Of a stretch of 64,000 bases of DNA, positions 16,760 to 25,871 are shown one piece after another. The stretch lies in NCBI RefSeq assembly GCF_002723615.1, contig NZ_KZ304960.1:50586-114585 (forward strand), read 5' to 3'. The first letter of the stretch is position 1; the number at the start of each line of letters is the position of its first letter. Below the pieces are notes generated by a model, which did not search any database, had not been told where the DNA came from, and saw only the letters and a list, made by a program, of their open reading frames with translations. The stretch is from Limimaricola cinnabarinus. GTDB lineage: Bacteria; Pseudomonadota; Alphaproteobacteria; Rhodobacterales; Rhodobacteraceae. A program made the translations under genes and the position numbers.

Positions 16760-17641
16760 CTATCCTTCGAGGTTGTCTTGGGCCGGGCCTGTCTCGACCG
16801 GCAGATCGGGGAACATGCCCCATTCGGACCACGAGCCGTCATAGAGCCGGTGGTCGGATTTTCCGATGCGTTCGAGCGCCAGCGACAGCACCGCCGCCGT
16901 CACGCCGGAGCCGCAGGTGGTGATCACGGGGCGGTCGAGATCGACGCCCGCGCCCTCGAACGCCGCGCGGATGCCCGCCGCGTCCTTCAAGGTGCCGTCG
17001 GGGCGCAGCAGGTCGCGGAAGAACAGGTTGCGCGAGCCGGGGATATGGCCCGATCTGAGCCCCGCGCGCGGCTCGGGCGCGCCGCCCTCGAAGCGGGCGG
17101 GGGCGCGGGCATCGACGATGACATGGCTGTCGAGCTTGACCGCGCGGGCCACTTCGGTCGCGTCCACGCTCATGTCGCGGCGCGGACTCGCGGTGAGGTG
17201 CCGGTCGCGCAGCACCGTGGGCTCGGCGGTGAGCGGGCGGCCCTCGGCGCGCCATTTCGGCAGGCCGCCATCGAGCACCGCGACCTCGTCGAAGCCCATC
17301 AGTCGAAACAGCCAGCGCACGCGCGCGGCCGAAAACAGCCCCGCGCCGTCATAGACCACGACGCGGTGGCCGTCGCCCACGCCCATGGCGCGCAGACGCG
17401 AGACGAATTTCTCGGGCGGCGGCGCCATGTGCGGCAGGCCGCTGCGATGGTCCGAGATCTCGTCGATGTCGAAGAAGCGGGCGCCGGGGATATGCGCGGC
17501 CTCGTATTCGGCCCGCCCGTCGCGCCCGGTGTCGGGCAGGTACCACGAAGCGTCGAGTATCCGCAGATCGGGGTCCTTGAGCCGCTCGGCCAACCAGCGG
17601 GTCGAGACGAGCGTGCGGGGATCATCGGCGGTCTCGGACAT
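16760..17641 (-). CDS. sseA: 3-mercaptopyruvate sulfurtransferase (two-domain rhodanese)
   Basis: A 293-residue tandem rhodanese. The active-site loop CGSGVTA near residue 240 is the mercaptopyruvate-type signature (thiosulfate sulfurtransferases have CRKG). The inactive N-terminal domain shows ARFFDIDEISD and VVVYDGAGLFSAARVRW; the second domain has IVDARAPARFEG and GHIPGSRNLFF. It acts in cysteine catabolism, handling the mercaptopyruvate formed by transamination, which fits cotranscription with an aspartate-type aminotransferase that can make mercaptopyruvate from cysteine. Confidence 0.94.
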   Translation of the reverse strand: MSETADDPRTLVSTRWLAERLKDPDLRILDASWYLPDTGRDGRAEYEAAHIPGARFFDIDEISDHRSGLPHMAPPPEKFVSRLRAMGVGDGHRVVVYDGAGLFSAARVRWLFRLMGFDEVAVLDGGLPKWRAEGRPLTAEPTVLRDRHLTASPRRDMSVDATEVARAVKLDSHVIVDARAPARFEGGAPEPRAGLRSGHIPGSRNLFFRDLLRPDGTLKDAAGIRAAFEGAGVDLDRPVITTCGSGVTAAVLSLALERIGKSDHRLYDGSWSEWGMFPDLPVETGPAQDNLEG

Positions 17642-17706
17642 GCGTTCCCTCGGGTCGGTTCCGTCGCGCGAAGGAGTAGACCCGTGGTGCGGCGTGTGCA
17701 AGCCGC

Positions 17707-18183
17707 CTAGACGTTCGAGCGCAGCAGCCGCTGCTTCTGGCGGCCCCAGTCGCGCTTGGCCTCGGTGGCGCGCTTGTCGTGGTGCTTCTTGCCCTTGCCG
17801 GTGGCGATCTTGAGCTTCACCAGCCCGCGGTCGTTGAAATACATCACCAGCGGCACGATGGTCATGCCCTCGCGCTGGGTGGCGTTCCACAGCCGCACGA
17901 TTTCCTTCTGCTTGACCAGAAGCTTGCGCTTGCGCCGCTCCTCATGGCCGAAGGTGCGGCCCGCATCATAGGGCGCGATGTAGGCATTGGTCAGCCACAG
18001 CTCGCCATTCTCGACCGAAGCATAGCTCTCGGCGATGTTCGACTGGCCGGTGCGCAGGCTCTTGACCTCCGACCCCATCAGGATGATCCCGCATTCGAGA
18101 TCATCCTCGAGCGCATAGTCGTAGCGCGCCCGACGGTTCTCGGCGATCACCTTGTAGTTCTTGTTCTGCTCTTTCTTGGCCAT
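17707..18183 (-). CDS. smpB: SsrA-binding protein SmpB
   Basis: A 158-residue RNA-binding protein that delivers tmRNA to stalled ribosomes. Seen: [49 protein letters not shown] and the basic C-terminal tail starting [18 protein letters not shown], which enters the mRNA channel. Length and start are canonical. The tmRNA gene is not in the window. A dispersed repeat lies between this gene and dapA. Confidence 0.97.
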   Translation of the reverse strand: MAKKEQNKNYKVIAENRRARYDYALEDDLECGIILMGSEVKSLRTGQSNIAESYASVENGELWLTNAYIAPYDAGRTFGHEERRKRKLLVKQKEIVRLWNATQREGMTIVPLVMYFNDRGLVKLKIATGKGKKHHDKRATEAKRDWGRQKQRLLRSNV

Positions 18184-18231
18184 GCGCCCGATCTAGGGGC
18201 GCGCGGCGCCCAAGTCCAGCGCCGCCCCCCG

Positions 18232-18253
18232 TTCATCTTTCTTCAAATACGCA
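18232..18253 (+). repeat. Dispersed short repeat, copy 2
   Basis: TTCATCTTTCTTCAAATACGCA, identical over 22 bases to copy 1, in the gap between smpB and dapA and antisense to both. A possible GC-rich stem (GCGGCGC with GCGCCGC, 18212-18225) lies just before it, as in copy 1, so hairpin plus this tail may be the real unit. Confidence 0.7.
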
Positions 18254-18286
18254 AGCCCGGCCGGCCGCGGGCGCCGCGCTGCGGGC

Positions 18287-19162
18287 TCAGTGCCCGATCA
18301 GCCCGGCATGGCGCAGCGCGTCCTTGATCGCGAGGCGGGTGCCTTCGAGCAGCGGCGTCAGCGGCGAGCGCACCTCGTCGCGGCACAGGCCGAGCACGCT
18401 CATCGCGTATTTCGCCCCCGCCACGCCTGGCTCGAGGAAGATCGCCTCGTGCAGCGGCATCAGCCGGTCGAGCAGGTCGAGCGCCGTGTCGTAGCGGCCC
18501 TTCAGCGTCGCTTCCTGGAATTCGGCGCAGAGCTTCGGCGCGACATTGGCGGTGACCGAGATGCAGCCGCGGCCGCCATGGGCGTTGTAGCCCAGCGCGG
18601 TCGCGTCCTCGCCCGAGAGCTGCAGGAAGTCGGGGCCGCAATGGATGCGCTGCTTGGGCACTCGGCTCAGATCGCCGGTCGCGTCCTTGACGCCGACGAT
18701 CATCGGGTGCCTGGCCAGCTCGCCCATGGTCTGCGGGCTCATGTCGACGACCGAGCGGCCGGGAATGTTGTAGATCACGATCGGCAGGCCGCATTCGGCG
18801 GCGGCGTGGAAATGCGCCACCAGCCCGCGCTGCGTCGGCTTGTTGTAATAGGGCGTGACCACGAGGGCGGCATCGGCCCCCGCCGCCTTGGCGGCCTCGA
18901 CGAGGCGCACGGTCTCCACGGTGTTGTTCGAACCCGCGCCCGCGATCACCGGGATGCGCCCCGCGGCCGTCCTGACCACGGTTTCGACGACGAGATCGTG
19001 CTCCTCATGCGTCAGGGTCGGGCTTTCGCCGGTGGTGCCGACGGGGACGAGGCCATGGCTGCCCTCGGCAATGTGCCATTCGACCAGTTTCTTCAGCGTC
19101 TCGAGGTCCACCTGGCCATCTGCGAATGGGGTGACGAGGGCCGGGAGCGATCCCTTGAACAT
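18287..19162 (-). CDS. dapA: 4-hydroxy-tetrahydrodipicolinate synthase
   Basis: A 291-residue enzyme condensing pyruvate with aspartate semialdehyde, the first committed step to diaminopimelate and lysine. Catalytic residues align well: T43-T44 in GTTGES, Y105-Y106 in TPYYNKP, Y131 in IVIYNIPGR, and the Schiff-base lysine K159 in GVKDATGD. Length is normal. The start at 19162 places the [13 protein letters not shown] strand at the N-terminus. It is divergent from the lytic transglycosylase gene. Confidence 0.97.
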   Translation of the reverse strand: MFKGSLPALVTPFADGQVDLETLKKLVEWHIAEGSHGLVPVGTTGESPTLTHEEHDLVVETVVRTAAGRIPVIAGAGSNNTVETVRLVEAAKAAGADAALVVTPYYNKPTQRGLVAHFHAAAECGLPIVIYNIPGRSVVDMSPQTMGELARHPMIVGVKDATGDLSRVPKQRIHCGPDFLQLSGEDATALGYNAHGGRGCISVTANVAPKLCAEFQEATLKGRYDTALDLLDRLMPLHEAIFLEPGVAGAKYAMSVLGLCRDEVRSPLTPLLEGTRLAIKDALRHAGLIGH

Positions 19163-19309
19163 GTCTGACGTCCTGAGTCCGGGGGGTAAAATCGCGCGGA
19201 CCCTAGACGGCTTTCCGCCGCTTGCCAAGTTTGTGAGTTGCGCCGCGGCAATGTACCCTTAGGTTGGCGATCCATGCCGAGAGACACGGAAATCCCGGAG
19301 CAGCCAAGC

Positions 19310-21421
19310 ATGACGAAAAACATTCGATTTTCCACTGCCCTTGTCACCGCCCTGGCATTCTGTGCCCCGGCCTTGCCGGCCATGGCCGACATCGAGGAGG
19401 TCTTCGACGCCGCCGAGCGCCGCGACTGGGACGAGGCGCGCGCCCTGGCCGCGCCGCTGGGCGAGGTGGCGCTCGATCTGGTGACCTGGGAAAGGCTGCA
19501 GGCCGGGCAGGGGGACTGGGAGGACTACGTCTCCTTCGTCGCGGCCCATCCCGACTGGCCGCGCCTTGAAGAGATCCGCGCCGAGGGCGAACGCGACATG
19601 CCAAAGGGTCTGCCGCCCGAACAGGTGATCGCCTGGTTCGGCGATGCGGCCCCGGAGACCGGCGAAGGTGCCGTGCGCCTCGCCGAGGCGCTGATGGCCC
19701 AAGGCAAGATCGACGCGGCGCGCGAGGCGCTGGTCGAGGCCTGGCTGACGCTCGGGCTCGACGGGTCGGGCCATGCCGCGATGATGGACGCCTTTGGCGA
19801 CATCCTCGCGCCGCATCACGCCGAGCGCATCGACGCGATGCTCTGGCGCTGGCGCATCACCGATGCGCAGCGGCTGTTCGACACGCTCTCCGATGCCGAG
19901 CGCCGGGTCGCCGAGGCGCGCGTGGCGCTGATCCGCGACCAGGGTGCCGCGGCGGCGCTGGGCCGGGTGCCCGAGGCGCTGCGCGACCGGCCCGGCATCG
20001 CCAATGCCCGGTTCAACCGCTTTGCCGACAAGGGCGATTATTCCGAGGCATTGGAGATCATCGAGCGTCATACCGGCTCCGAAGACGCCCTGGGCGATCC
20101 GTTCCGCTGGGCCTCGTGGCGCGCGACGCTGTCGCGCTGGCTGATGCGCAATGGCGAGCCCGAGCGCGCCTATGATCTCGCCAGCCAACACTTCCTGACC
20201 GAAGGCACCTTCTACGCCGATCTCGAATGGCTCTCGGGCTACCTGGCGCTGACCTATCTCGACGATCCGCAAAAGGCGCTGGAGCATTTCCAGAACCTCG
20301 AAGGCGATGTCGAAAGCCCGATCTCGCTGGCGCGCGCGGGCTATTGGCAGGGCCGGGCGCGCGAGGCGCTGGGCGCCTATGACACCGCCGCACTCGACTA
20401 TGCCCGCGCGGCGCTGCACCAGACCGCCTTTTACGGGCTGCTCTCGGCCGAGAAGCTCGGGCTTTCGCTCGACCCGGCGCTGACCGGCCATGAGCCGGTG
20501 GCCGATTGGCGGCAGGGAAAGTTCCTCGAAGACGACCGCACCCAGGCCGTCGCCTTCCTGCTCGATGCCGGGCAGTATCGCGACGCGCTGCGTTTCACCA
20601 TCGCGCTGGGCCGCTCCCTCGACCGCGAGGGGCTGGCGCAGCTCGGCCGGATGCTGATGGAGCGCGACGAGACGCATCTGGCGCTGACTTTGGGCAAGGC
20701 CGCGGCCTACCGGCAGATCGTGATCCCCGAGATCTACTTCCCGCTGCATGCGCTGGCCGAGACCGAGATGCCGGTCGCGCCCGAGTTGGCGATGGCGATC
20801 GCGCGCCGCGAGAGCGAGTTCAACATCGGCGTCGGCAGCCCGGTCGGCGCGCTGGGTCTGATGCAGCTGATGCCCGCCACCGCCGAGGAGGTTTCGGGCT
20901 GGCTGGGCCTGCCCTATTCGCGCGCCAAGCTGACCACCGACTGGCGCTACAACGCCCAACTCGGCACGCGCTATCTCGCCTATCTGCAGGAAACCTTCGG
21001 CCAGAGCCCGGTGATGATCTCGGCCGGCTATAACGCCGGCGCCTCGCGGCCGCGCACATGGATGGCCGAGCGCGGCGATCCGCGCATCGGTCAGGCCGAC
21101 GTGGTCGACTGGATCGAGCACATCCCCTTCACCGAGACGCGGAACTACGTGATGCGGGTGAGCGAATCGCTGCCGGTCTACCGCGCGCGGCTGACCGGGG
21201 AGACCGGGCCGGTGAACTTCACCGACCTGCTCAACGGCAAGCCGCCGCATGTGCGCCCGCAGGCGCGCGAGGCGGGCACGCTCATGGCCGAAACCTCGCC
21301 CGCCCCGGTGCCGCCCGCGGTGGAAATCACGCCCGAGGGGCGCGCCTCGACCATGTCGCTGTCGATCCTCGCGCCGATGTCGATCGGCGGGATGCGGCCG
21401 CCGCAGCGCCCGGTCGAGTGA
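19310..21421 (+). CDS. slt: Soluble lytic murein transglycosylase (Slt70 family)
   Basis: A 703-residue periplasmic enzyme cleaving peptidoglycan to 1,6-anhydromuropeptides. A signal peptide ends about at PAMA (residue 24). A long superhelical all-alpha U-domain precedes the C-terminal SLT domain: catalytic Glu in IARRESEFN near residue 503, GALGLMQLMPATA, SAGYNAGASRPRTW and ETRNYVMRVSES. The start at 19310 has GGAG about 8 bases upstream and gives a clean signal peptide; longer in-frame starts do not. Confidence 0.94.
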   Translation: MTKNIRFSTALVTALAFCAPALPAMADIEEVFDAAERRDWDEARALAAPLGEVALDLVTWERLQAGQGDWEDYVSFVAAHPDWPRLEEIRAEGERDMPKGLPPEQVIAWFGDAAPETGEGAVRLAEALMAQGKIDAAREALVEAWLTLGLDGSGHAAMMDAFGDILAPHHAERIDAMLWRWRITDAQRLFDTLSDAERRVAEARVALIRDQGAAAALGRVPEALRDRPGIANARFNRFADKGDYSEALEIIERHTGSEDALGDPFRWASWRATLSRWLMRNGEPERAYDLASQHFLTEGTFYADLEWLSGYLALTYLDDPQKALEHFQNLEGDVESPISLARAGYWQGRAREALGAYDTAALDYARAALHQTAFYGLLSAEKLGLSLDPALTGHEPVADWRQGKFLEDDRTQAVAFLLDAGQYRDALRFTIALGRSLDREGLAQLGRMLMERDETHLALTLGKAAAYRQIVIPEIYFPLHALAETEMPVAPELAMAIARRESEFNIGVGSPVGALGLMQLMPATAEEVSGWLGLPYSRAKLTTDWRYNAQLGTRYLAYLQETFGQSPVMISAGYNAGASRPRTWMAERGDPRIGQADVVDWIEHIPFTETRNYVMRVSESLPVYRARLTGETGPVNFTDLLNGKPPHVRPQAREAGTLMAETSPAPVPPAVEITPEGRASTMSLSILAPMSIGGMRPPQRPVE

Positions 21422-21422
21422 T

Positions 21423-22289
21423 CTAGACCGATTTGCGGTGGGTGCGGATCAGCGTGAAGACGCCCGCGCCCACCACGATCGCGGCCCCCAGCGCCACATT
21501 GGCCGAGATGGTCTCGCCGAAGGCGAGGATGCCCAGTGAGGCGGCGAAGGGCAGCTGCAGATAGGCGAAGGGCTGCACCGCGCCTGCCTCGGCCACCTCG
21601 TAGGTCTTGATCAACAGGAAATGCCCGCCCGCGCCGGTCACGCATAACAGCGCCAGCACCGCCCAGTCCCATCCCACGAGCATCTGCCAGTTGGGCAGGC
21701 CGATCGCGGTCATCAGCACCGCGCCGGTCACGCCGGTCCAGAAGAAGCTGGTGGCTGCCGAATCGCGCCGCGCGGCATAGCGCGTGAGCAGCCCGTACAG
21801 CGCGAACATCATCGCCGCGGCCAGCGGGAACAGCGCGGCGGGGGCGAAGACGCCGACGCCGGGGCGCAGGATCACCAGAACCCCGGCAAAGCCGATGCCG
21901 ATCGCCGCCCAGCGCCGCCAGCCGACGCTTTCGCCCAGCACCGGCCCCGACAGCGCCGCGATCAGGAGCGGGTAGACCGCGAAGATCGCATGGCTCTCGA
22001 CCAGCCCCAGATGCACGAAGCCGATCACCATGACGCAGATCTCGCCCGCCAGAAGCAGGCCGCGCAGGCCCTGAAGCAAGGGCTGCGTGGTGCTGGCGGC
22101 GGCGCGAACCGAGCCCTTCTGGTGGCGCGCGATGGCGATGACGAAGGCCGCAAAGAACCAGTAGCGGACCATCACCACCATGAAGACGTTGTAGTTTTCG
22201 GCCAGATAGCGCGAGATGCCGTCCTGCATGGCGAAGACGAAGGTGGTGATCGTCATCAGCGCGATGCCGAGCCGGTTGTCGTTGCGCAT
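21423..22289 (-). CDS. EamA/DMT family transporter
   Basis: A 288-residue inner-membrane protein with about ten predicted transmembrane helices in two EamA repeats. Recognisable: FAMQDGISRYLAENY, PLLIAALSGPVLGE at the end of the first repeat, and QPFAYLQLPFAASLGILAFGE in the second. Substrates of this family range from amino acids to metabolites, and none can be assigned here. Its start overlaps the mnmD stop by one base (TGATG), so they are cotranscribed. It ends one base from the stop of the convergent slt gene. Confidence 0.9.
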   Translation of the reverse strand: MRNDNRLGIALMTITTFVFAMQDGISRYLAENYNVFMVVMVRYWFFAAFVIAIARHQKGSVRAAASTTQPLLQGLRGLLLAGEICVMVIGFVHLGLVESHAIFAVYPLLIAALSGPVLGESVGWRRWAAIGIGFAGVLVILRPGVGVFAPAALFPLAAAMMFALYGLLTRYAARRDSAATSFFWTGVTGAVLMTAIGLPNWQMLVGWDWAVLALLCVTGAGGHFLLIKTYEVAEAGAVQPFAYLQLPFAASLGILAFGETISANVALGAAIVVGAGVFTLIRTHRKSV

Positions 22290-22966
22290 CAGTCGGGCTT
22301 TCCGGCGAGGGTCATGTGTCGCTTGCGCCCGTATCCCGGCGCGCGCCGCACGTCGAGACCGGCCTCGGCCAAAGCCCTTCGCACATGGCCCGCCGCCGTG
22401 TAGCTCGCCAGCGTGCCGCCCGGCGCGGTATGCGCCGCGACCTCGCGCATCAGCGCCTCGCCCCACAGCTCGGGGTTCCTGGCCGGGGCGAAACCGTCGA
22501 GAAACCACGCATCGGCGAGGCCCGCATGCGCGGGCAGCGTCTCGCGCGCGTCGCCTTGCACGATGTCGAGCGTCACTGCATCGTCGAAGCGGTGCGGGCC
22601 GGGGCCCGCCTTGAGCGCCGCGACGAGCCGCTCGGCGCGGGGGGCGAGCGCGGGAAAGGCGGCAAGCGCGCGGGCCGTGTCCTCGGGCGACATGGGAAAG
22701 GCCTCGAAGCTGGTGAAGCGCAGGGTTCCCCGCGCGCCCGCCGCCTCCCATGCCTCCCACGCGGTGAGAAAGTTGAGCCCCGTGCCGAAGCCCGTCTCCA
22801 TGATGTGGAAATCGCCGCCGAAACGCTCGGGCAGGCCGTTGCCCGCCAGAAAGACGTGCCGGGTCTCGGCCAGCCCGTCATGGATCGAGAAATAGGGATC
22901 GTCGAAACGGGTCGAGACCGGCACATGGCCGTCCCGCCAGTCGAGTTGCGCGCGCTGGTCGTCCAT
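22289..22966 (-). CDS. mnmD: tRNA (5-methylaminomethyl-2-thiouridine34) methyltransferase, MnmD-type (DUF752)
   Basis: A 225-residue protein matching the N-terminal methyltransferase half of MnmC. Seen: FDDPYFSIHDGLAETRHVFL, the SAM-binding METGFGTGLNFL, AWFLDGFAPARNPELW and the C-terminal GYGRKRHMTLAG. It would finish the mnm5s2U wobble modification made by MnmE-MnmG. The flavin half of MnmC is not fused but encoded by the divergent gene 48 bp away. The start at 22966 has GGGCAG upstream. Confidence 0.9.
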   Translation of the reverse strand: MDDQRAQLDWRDGHVPVSTRFDDPYFSIHDGLAETRHVFLAGNGLPERFGGDFHIMETGFGTGLNFLTAWEAWEAAGARGTLRFTSFEAFPMSPEDTARALAAFPALAPRAERLVAALKAGPGPHRFDDAVTLDIVQGDARETLPAHAGLADAWFLDGFAPARNPELWGEALMREVAAHTAPGGTLASYTAAGHVRRALAEAGLDVRRAPGYGRKRHMTLAGKPD

Positions 22967-23014
22967 CTGCCCATGCCCTAGGTTGCGCCCTCGTGATGAC
23001 GGGGGCGGCTGGCG

Positions 23015-24061
23015 ATGACAAGCGCGGATCTGACGGTGATGGGGGCGGGAGCCTGGGGGCTTTCGGTCGCGGTGGCCTGCGCGCGGCGCGGCGCGCATGT
23101 GCGGGTGATCGACCCCGCTGGCCCCGCCGCGGGCGCTTCGGGTGGGATCGTCGGCGCGCTGGCGCCGCATGTGCCCGAGCAGTGGAACGCCAAGAAGGCG
23201 TTCCAGCTCGAAGCGCTGCTCATGGCCGAAGACTACTGGGCCGACATCGCGCGGCTTTCGGGCGCGGGTCCGGGCTATGCGCGAACCGGGCGGCTGCAGC
23301 CGCTCGCGGATGCGGCGGCGGTGGCGCGGGCCGAGGACCGGGCGCAAGGTGCTGCCGATCTGTGGCAGGGCCGGGCCGAATGGCGGGTGATCGAGGCGCA
23401 AGGCGGCGCGTGGGAGCCCGCGAGCCCGAGCGGCAGGCTGGTGCAGGACACGCTTACCGCGCGGCTGCATCCGCGCCGGGCGACGCTGGCGCTCGCGCAA
23501 GCATTGGAAACGCTGGGCGGCGAGATCGCGCGAGAGGGGCTGCCCGAGGGGCCGGTGGTCTGGGCCACCGGCGTGGCGGGGCTCGAGGAGATCTCGGCGC
23601 AGGCGGGCCGGTTGGCCGGGACCGGCGTGAAGGGGCAGGCGGCGCTCTTGCGCCCGCGCGGCTTCGATGCCGCCGATATGCCGCAGATCTTCGCCGACGG
23701 GCTGCATGCGGTGCCCCATGCCGATGGCACGGTCGGCATCGGCTCCACCTCGGAGCGCTATTACGAGGATGGCGCCACCACGGACGCGCAGCTCGACGCG
23801 CTGATCGAGACGGCGCGGGCGCTCTGCCCGGCGCTGGAGGGGGCGGAGGTGGTCGAGCGCTGGGCCGGTGTCCGCCCGCGCGCGAAGAGCCGCGCGCCGA
23901 TGCTGGGGCCGCATCCCTTCCGCGAGAACGCCTGGATCGCCAATGGCGGCTTCAAGATCGGCTTCGGCCTCGCGCCGCTGGTGGGCGAGGTGATGGCCGA
24001 TCTGGTGCTCGAGGGGCATGACCGGGTGCCGGAGGCATTCCGCCCCGAAATCAGCCTCTAG
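23015..24061 (+). CDS. mnmC: FAD-dependent oxidoreductase, MnmC2-like (DAO fold)
   Basis: A 348-residue flavoprotein of the D-amino-acid-oxidase fold. The FAD-binding MGAGAWGLSVAVACARRG is at residues 9-26 and GGIVGALAPHVPEQWN resembles the MnmC oxidase domain, as do GSTSERYYEDG and VRPRAKSRAPMLGP. The C-terminal NGGFKIGFGLAPLVGE is the usual FAD-closing motif. With mnmD divergent next door, it probably demodifies cmnm5s2U34 of tRNA to nm5s2U34. A different amine substrate remains possible because standalone homologues are poorly tested. Confidence 0.82.
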   Translation: MTSADLTVMGAGAWGLSVAVACARRGAHVRVIDPAGPAAGASGGIVGALAPHVPEQWNAKKAFQLEALLMAEDYWADIARLSGAGPGYARTGRLQPLADAAAVARAEDRAQGAADLWQGRAEWRVIEAQGGAWEPASPSGRLVQDTLTARLHPRRATLALAQALETLGGEIAREGLPEGPVVWATGVAGLEEISAQAGRLAGTGVKGQAALLRPRGFDAADMPQIFADGLHAVPHADGTVGIGSTSERYYEDGATTDAQLDALIETARALCPALEGAEVVERWAGVRPRAKSRAPMLGPHPFRENAWIANGGFKIGFGLAPLVGEVMADLVLEGHDRVPEAFRPEISL

Positions 24062-24120
24062 CCCGCTTGCGGGGCGCAGCCCGCGCGGCCATGCTCCGGC
24101 CTCGAAAGGGAGGGGTTCTC

Positions 24121-25746
24121 ATGCGGCATGGCGGGGCGATACTGGTGGAGCAGCTGGCGCGGCTCGGGGTGGAGCGGGTGTTCTCGGTGCCGGGAGAGAG
24201 CTTTCTCGCCGTGCTCGACGGGTTGCATGACAGCGCCATCGCCAATGTCGTCTGCCGCCACGAGGGCGGGGCGGCGATGATGGCCGAAGCGCAGGGCAAG
24301 CTTTCGGGCCGCCCCGGCGTCGCCTTCGTCACGCGCGGGCCGGGCGCGACCAATGCCTCCGCGGGCGTGCATGTCGCGCGGCAGGACAGCACGCCGATGG
24401 TGCTCTTCGTCGGGCAGATCGCGCGCGGCGACCGCGACCGCGAGGCGTTCCAGGAGGTCGATTACCGCGCCATGTTCGGCGGCCTCGCCAAATGGGTGGC
24501 CGAGATCGACGATGCGGCGCGCATTCCCGAATATGTCGGCCGCGCCTTCGAGACGGCGATGTCGGGCCGCCCCGGCCCGGTGGTGCTGGCGCTGCCCGAG
24601 GACGTGCTGTCGCGGCTGGCGGAGGCGCGCGACCTCGCGCCCGCGCCCGAACGGCTCGCGCCCGACCTGTCGGACACGGCGGCGCGGATCATGGAGCGGT
24701 TGTCGCGCGCCGAGCGCCCGCTGGTGGTCGTGGGCGGGCCGCACTGGTCGGCCGGGGCCGCCGCCGATCTCGCCCGCTTCGCCCAAGCGCAGGGCCTGCC
24801 CGTGGCAGCGGGCTTCCGGCGGCAGGACTACATGGACAACCGGCACCCGAACTACGCGGGCGACCTGAACGTGGGCGTGAACCCCAAGCTCGCCGAGCGG
24901 GTCCGGGCGGCGGACGCGCTCCTCGTGATCGGCTCGCGGCTGGGCGATATCGAGACGCAGGGCTACACGCTCATCGACCCTGCCGGCCATGACAAGACGC
25001 TGATCCATGTCCATGCCGACGCGGACGAGATCGGCCGGGTCTGGCGGCCCGAACTGGCGGCGGTGGCCCGCGCGCCCGCGATGCTCGCCGCATTGGCCGA
25101 ATGCGCGCCCTGCGGCGCCGAATGGTCGGGCTGGACCCGGGCCGCGCACGAGGATTACGAAGGCTGGCTCGCGCCTCAGGAGACGCCCGGCGCGCTCAAG
25201 CTGGAGCGGGTGATCGGCTGGCTGTCGGAGACCCTGCCCGAGGACGCGATCCTGACCAATGGCGCGGGCAATTACGCGGGCTGGCTGCACCGCTATTTCC
25301 GCTTCAAGGGCTTTCGCACCCAGCTCGCGCCGACCTCGGGCTCCATGGGCTACGGCTTTCCGGCGGCGATCTCGGCGGCATTGGCGCATCCCGACCGCGC
25401 GGTGGTCTGCCTTGCGGGCGATGGCTGCTTCCAGATGACGCTCAACGAGATGTCGACGGCGGCGCAGCACGGGGCCGCGCCGATCGTCATCGTCGTCAAC
25501 AATGGCCGCTACGGCACGATCCGCATGCACCAGGAGCGGCACTACCCCGGCCGGGTGTCGGGCACCCAGCTCGCCAATCCCGATTTCGCGGCGCTGGCGC
25601 GGGCTTATGGCGGGCATGGCGAGGTGGTGGAGCGGGATGCGGAGTTCGCCCCGGCCTTCGAGCGCGCCCGCCAGAGCGGCCGGGCCGCGGTGATCGAACT
25701 CAGGGTCGATCCGGCGGCGCTGTCGACCGGTCAGACCTTGCCCTGA
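24121..25746 (+). CDS. Thiamine-diphosphate enzyme, acetolactate synthase/oxalyl-CoA decarboxylase superfamily
   Basis: A 541-residue ThDP-dependent enzyme. Seen: the catalytic Glu in VPGESF (E26), VTRGPGATNASAGVHVA, the central domain PLVVVGGPHW, and the ThDP-binding GDGCFQMTLNEM near residue 433 with VNNGRYGTI following. It lacks a neighbouring small subunit (ilvN), so it is probably not the biosynthetic acetolactate synthase; substrate unknown. GGGAGGGG stands 6-10 bases before ATG 24121, which is why this start is chosen over one 54 bases upstream. It follows the MnmC-like gene by 59 bp. Confidence 0.88.
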   Translation: MRHGGAILVEQLARLGVERVFSVPGESFLAVLDGLHDSAIANVVCRHEGGAAMMAEAQGKLSGRPGVAFVTRGPGATNASAGVHVARQDSTPMVLFVGQIARGDRDREAFQEVDYRAMFGGLAKWVAEIDDAARIPEYVGRAFETAMSGRPGPVVLALPEDVLSRLAEARDLAPAPERLAPDLSDTAARIMERLSRAERPLVVVGGPHWSAGAAADLARFAQAQGLPVAAGFRRQDYMDNRHPNYAGDLNVGVNPKLAERVRAADALLVIGSRLGDIETQGYTLIDPAGHDKTLIHVHADADEIGRVWRPELAAVARAPAMLAALAECAPCGAEWSGWTRAAHEDYEGWLAPQETPGALKLERVIGWLSETLPEDAILTNGAGNYAGWLHRYFRFKGFRTQLAPTSGSMGYGFPAAISAALAHPDRAVVCLAGDGCFQMTLNEMSTAAQHGAAPIVIVVNNGRYGTIRMHQERHYPGRVSGTQLANPDFAALARAYGGHGEVVERDAEFAPAFERARQSGRAAVIELRVDPAALSTGQTLP

Positions 25747-25871
25747 GATCCCCATTCAAGCCTGCCCCGGGGCGGAGTACGATGCCGTACATGGTGGTGA
25801 AGTTCGCCGACTCACTGTTCAAAGACCCCGCTCGAACCTATAGTTGTAAAGCTGCTAAGACAGGTGGCTGA

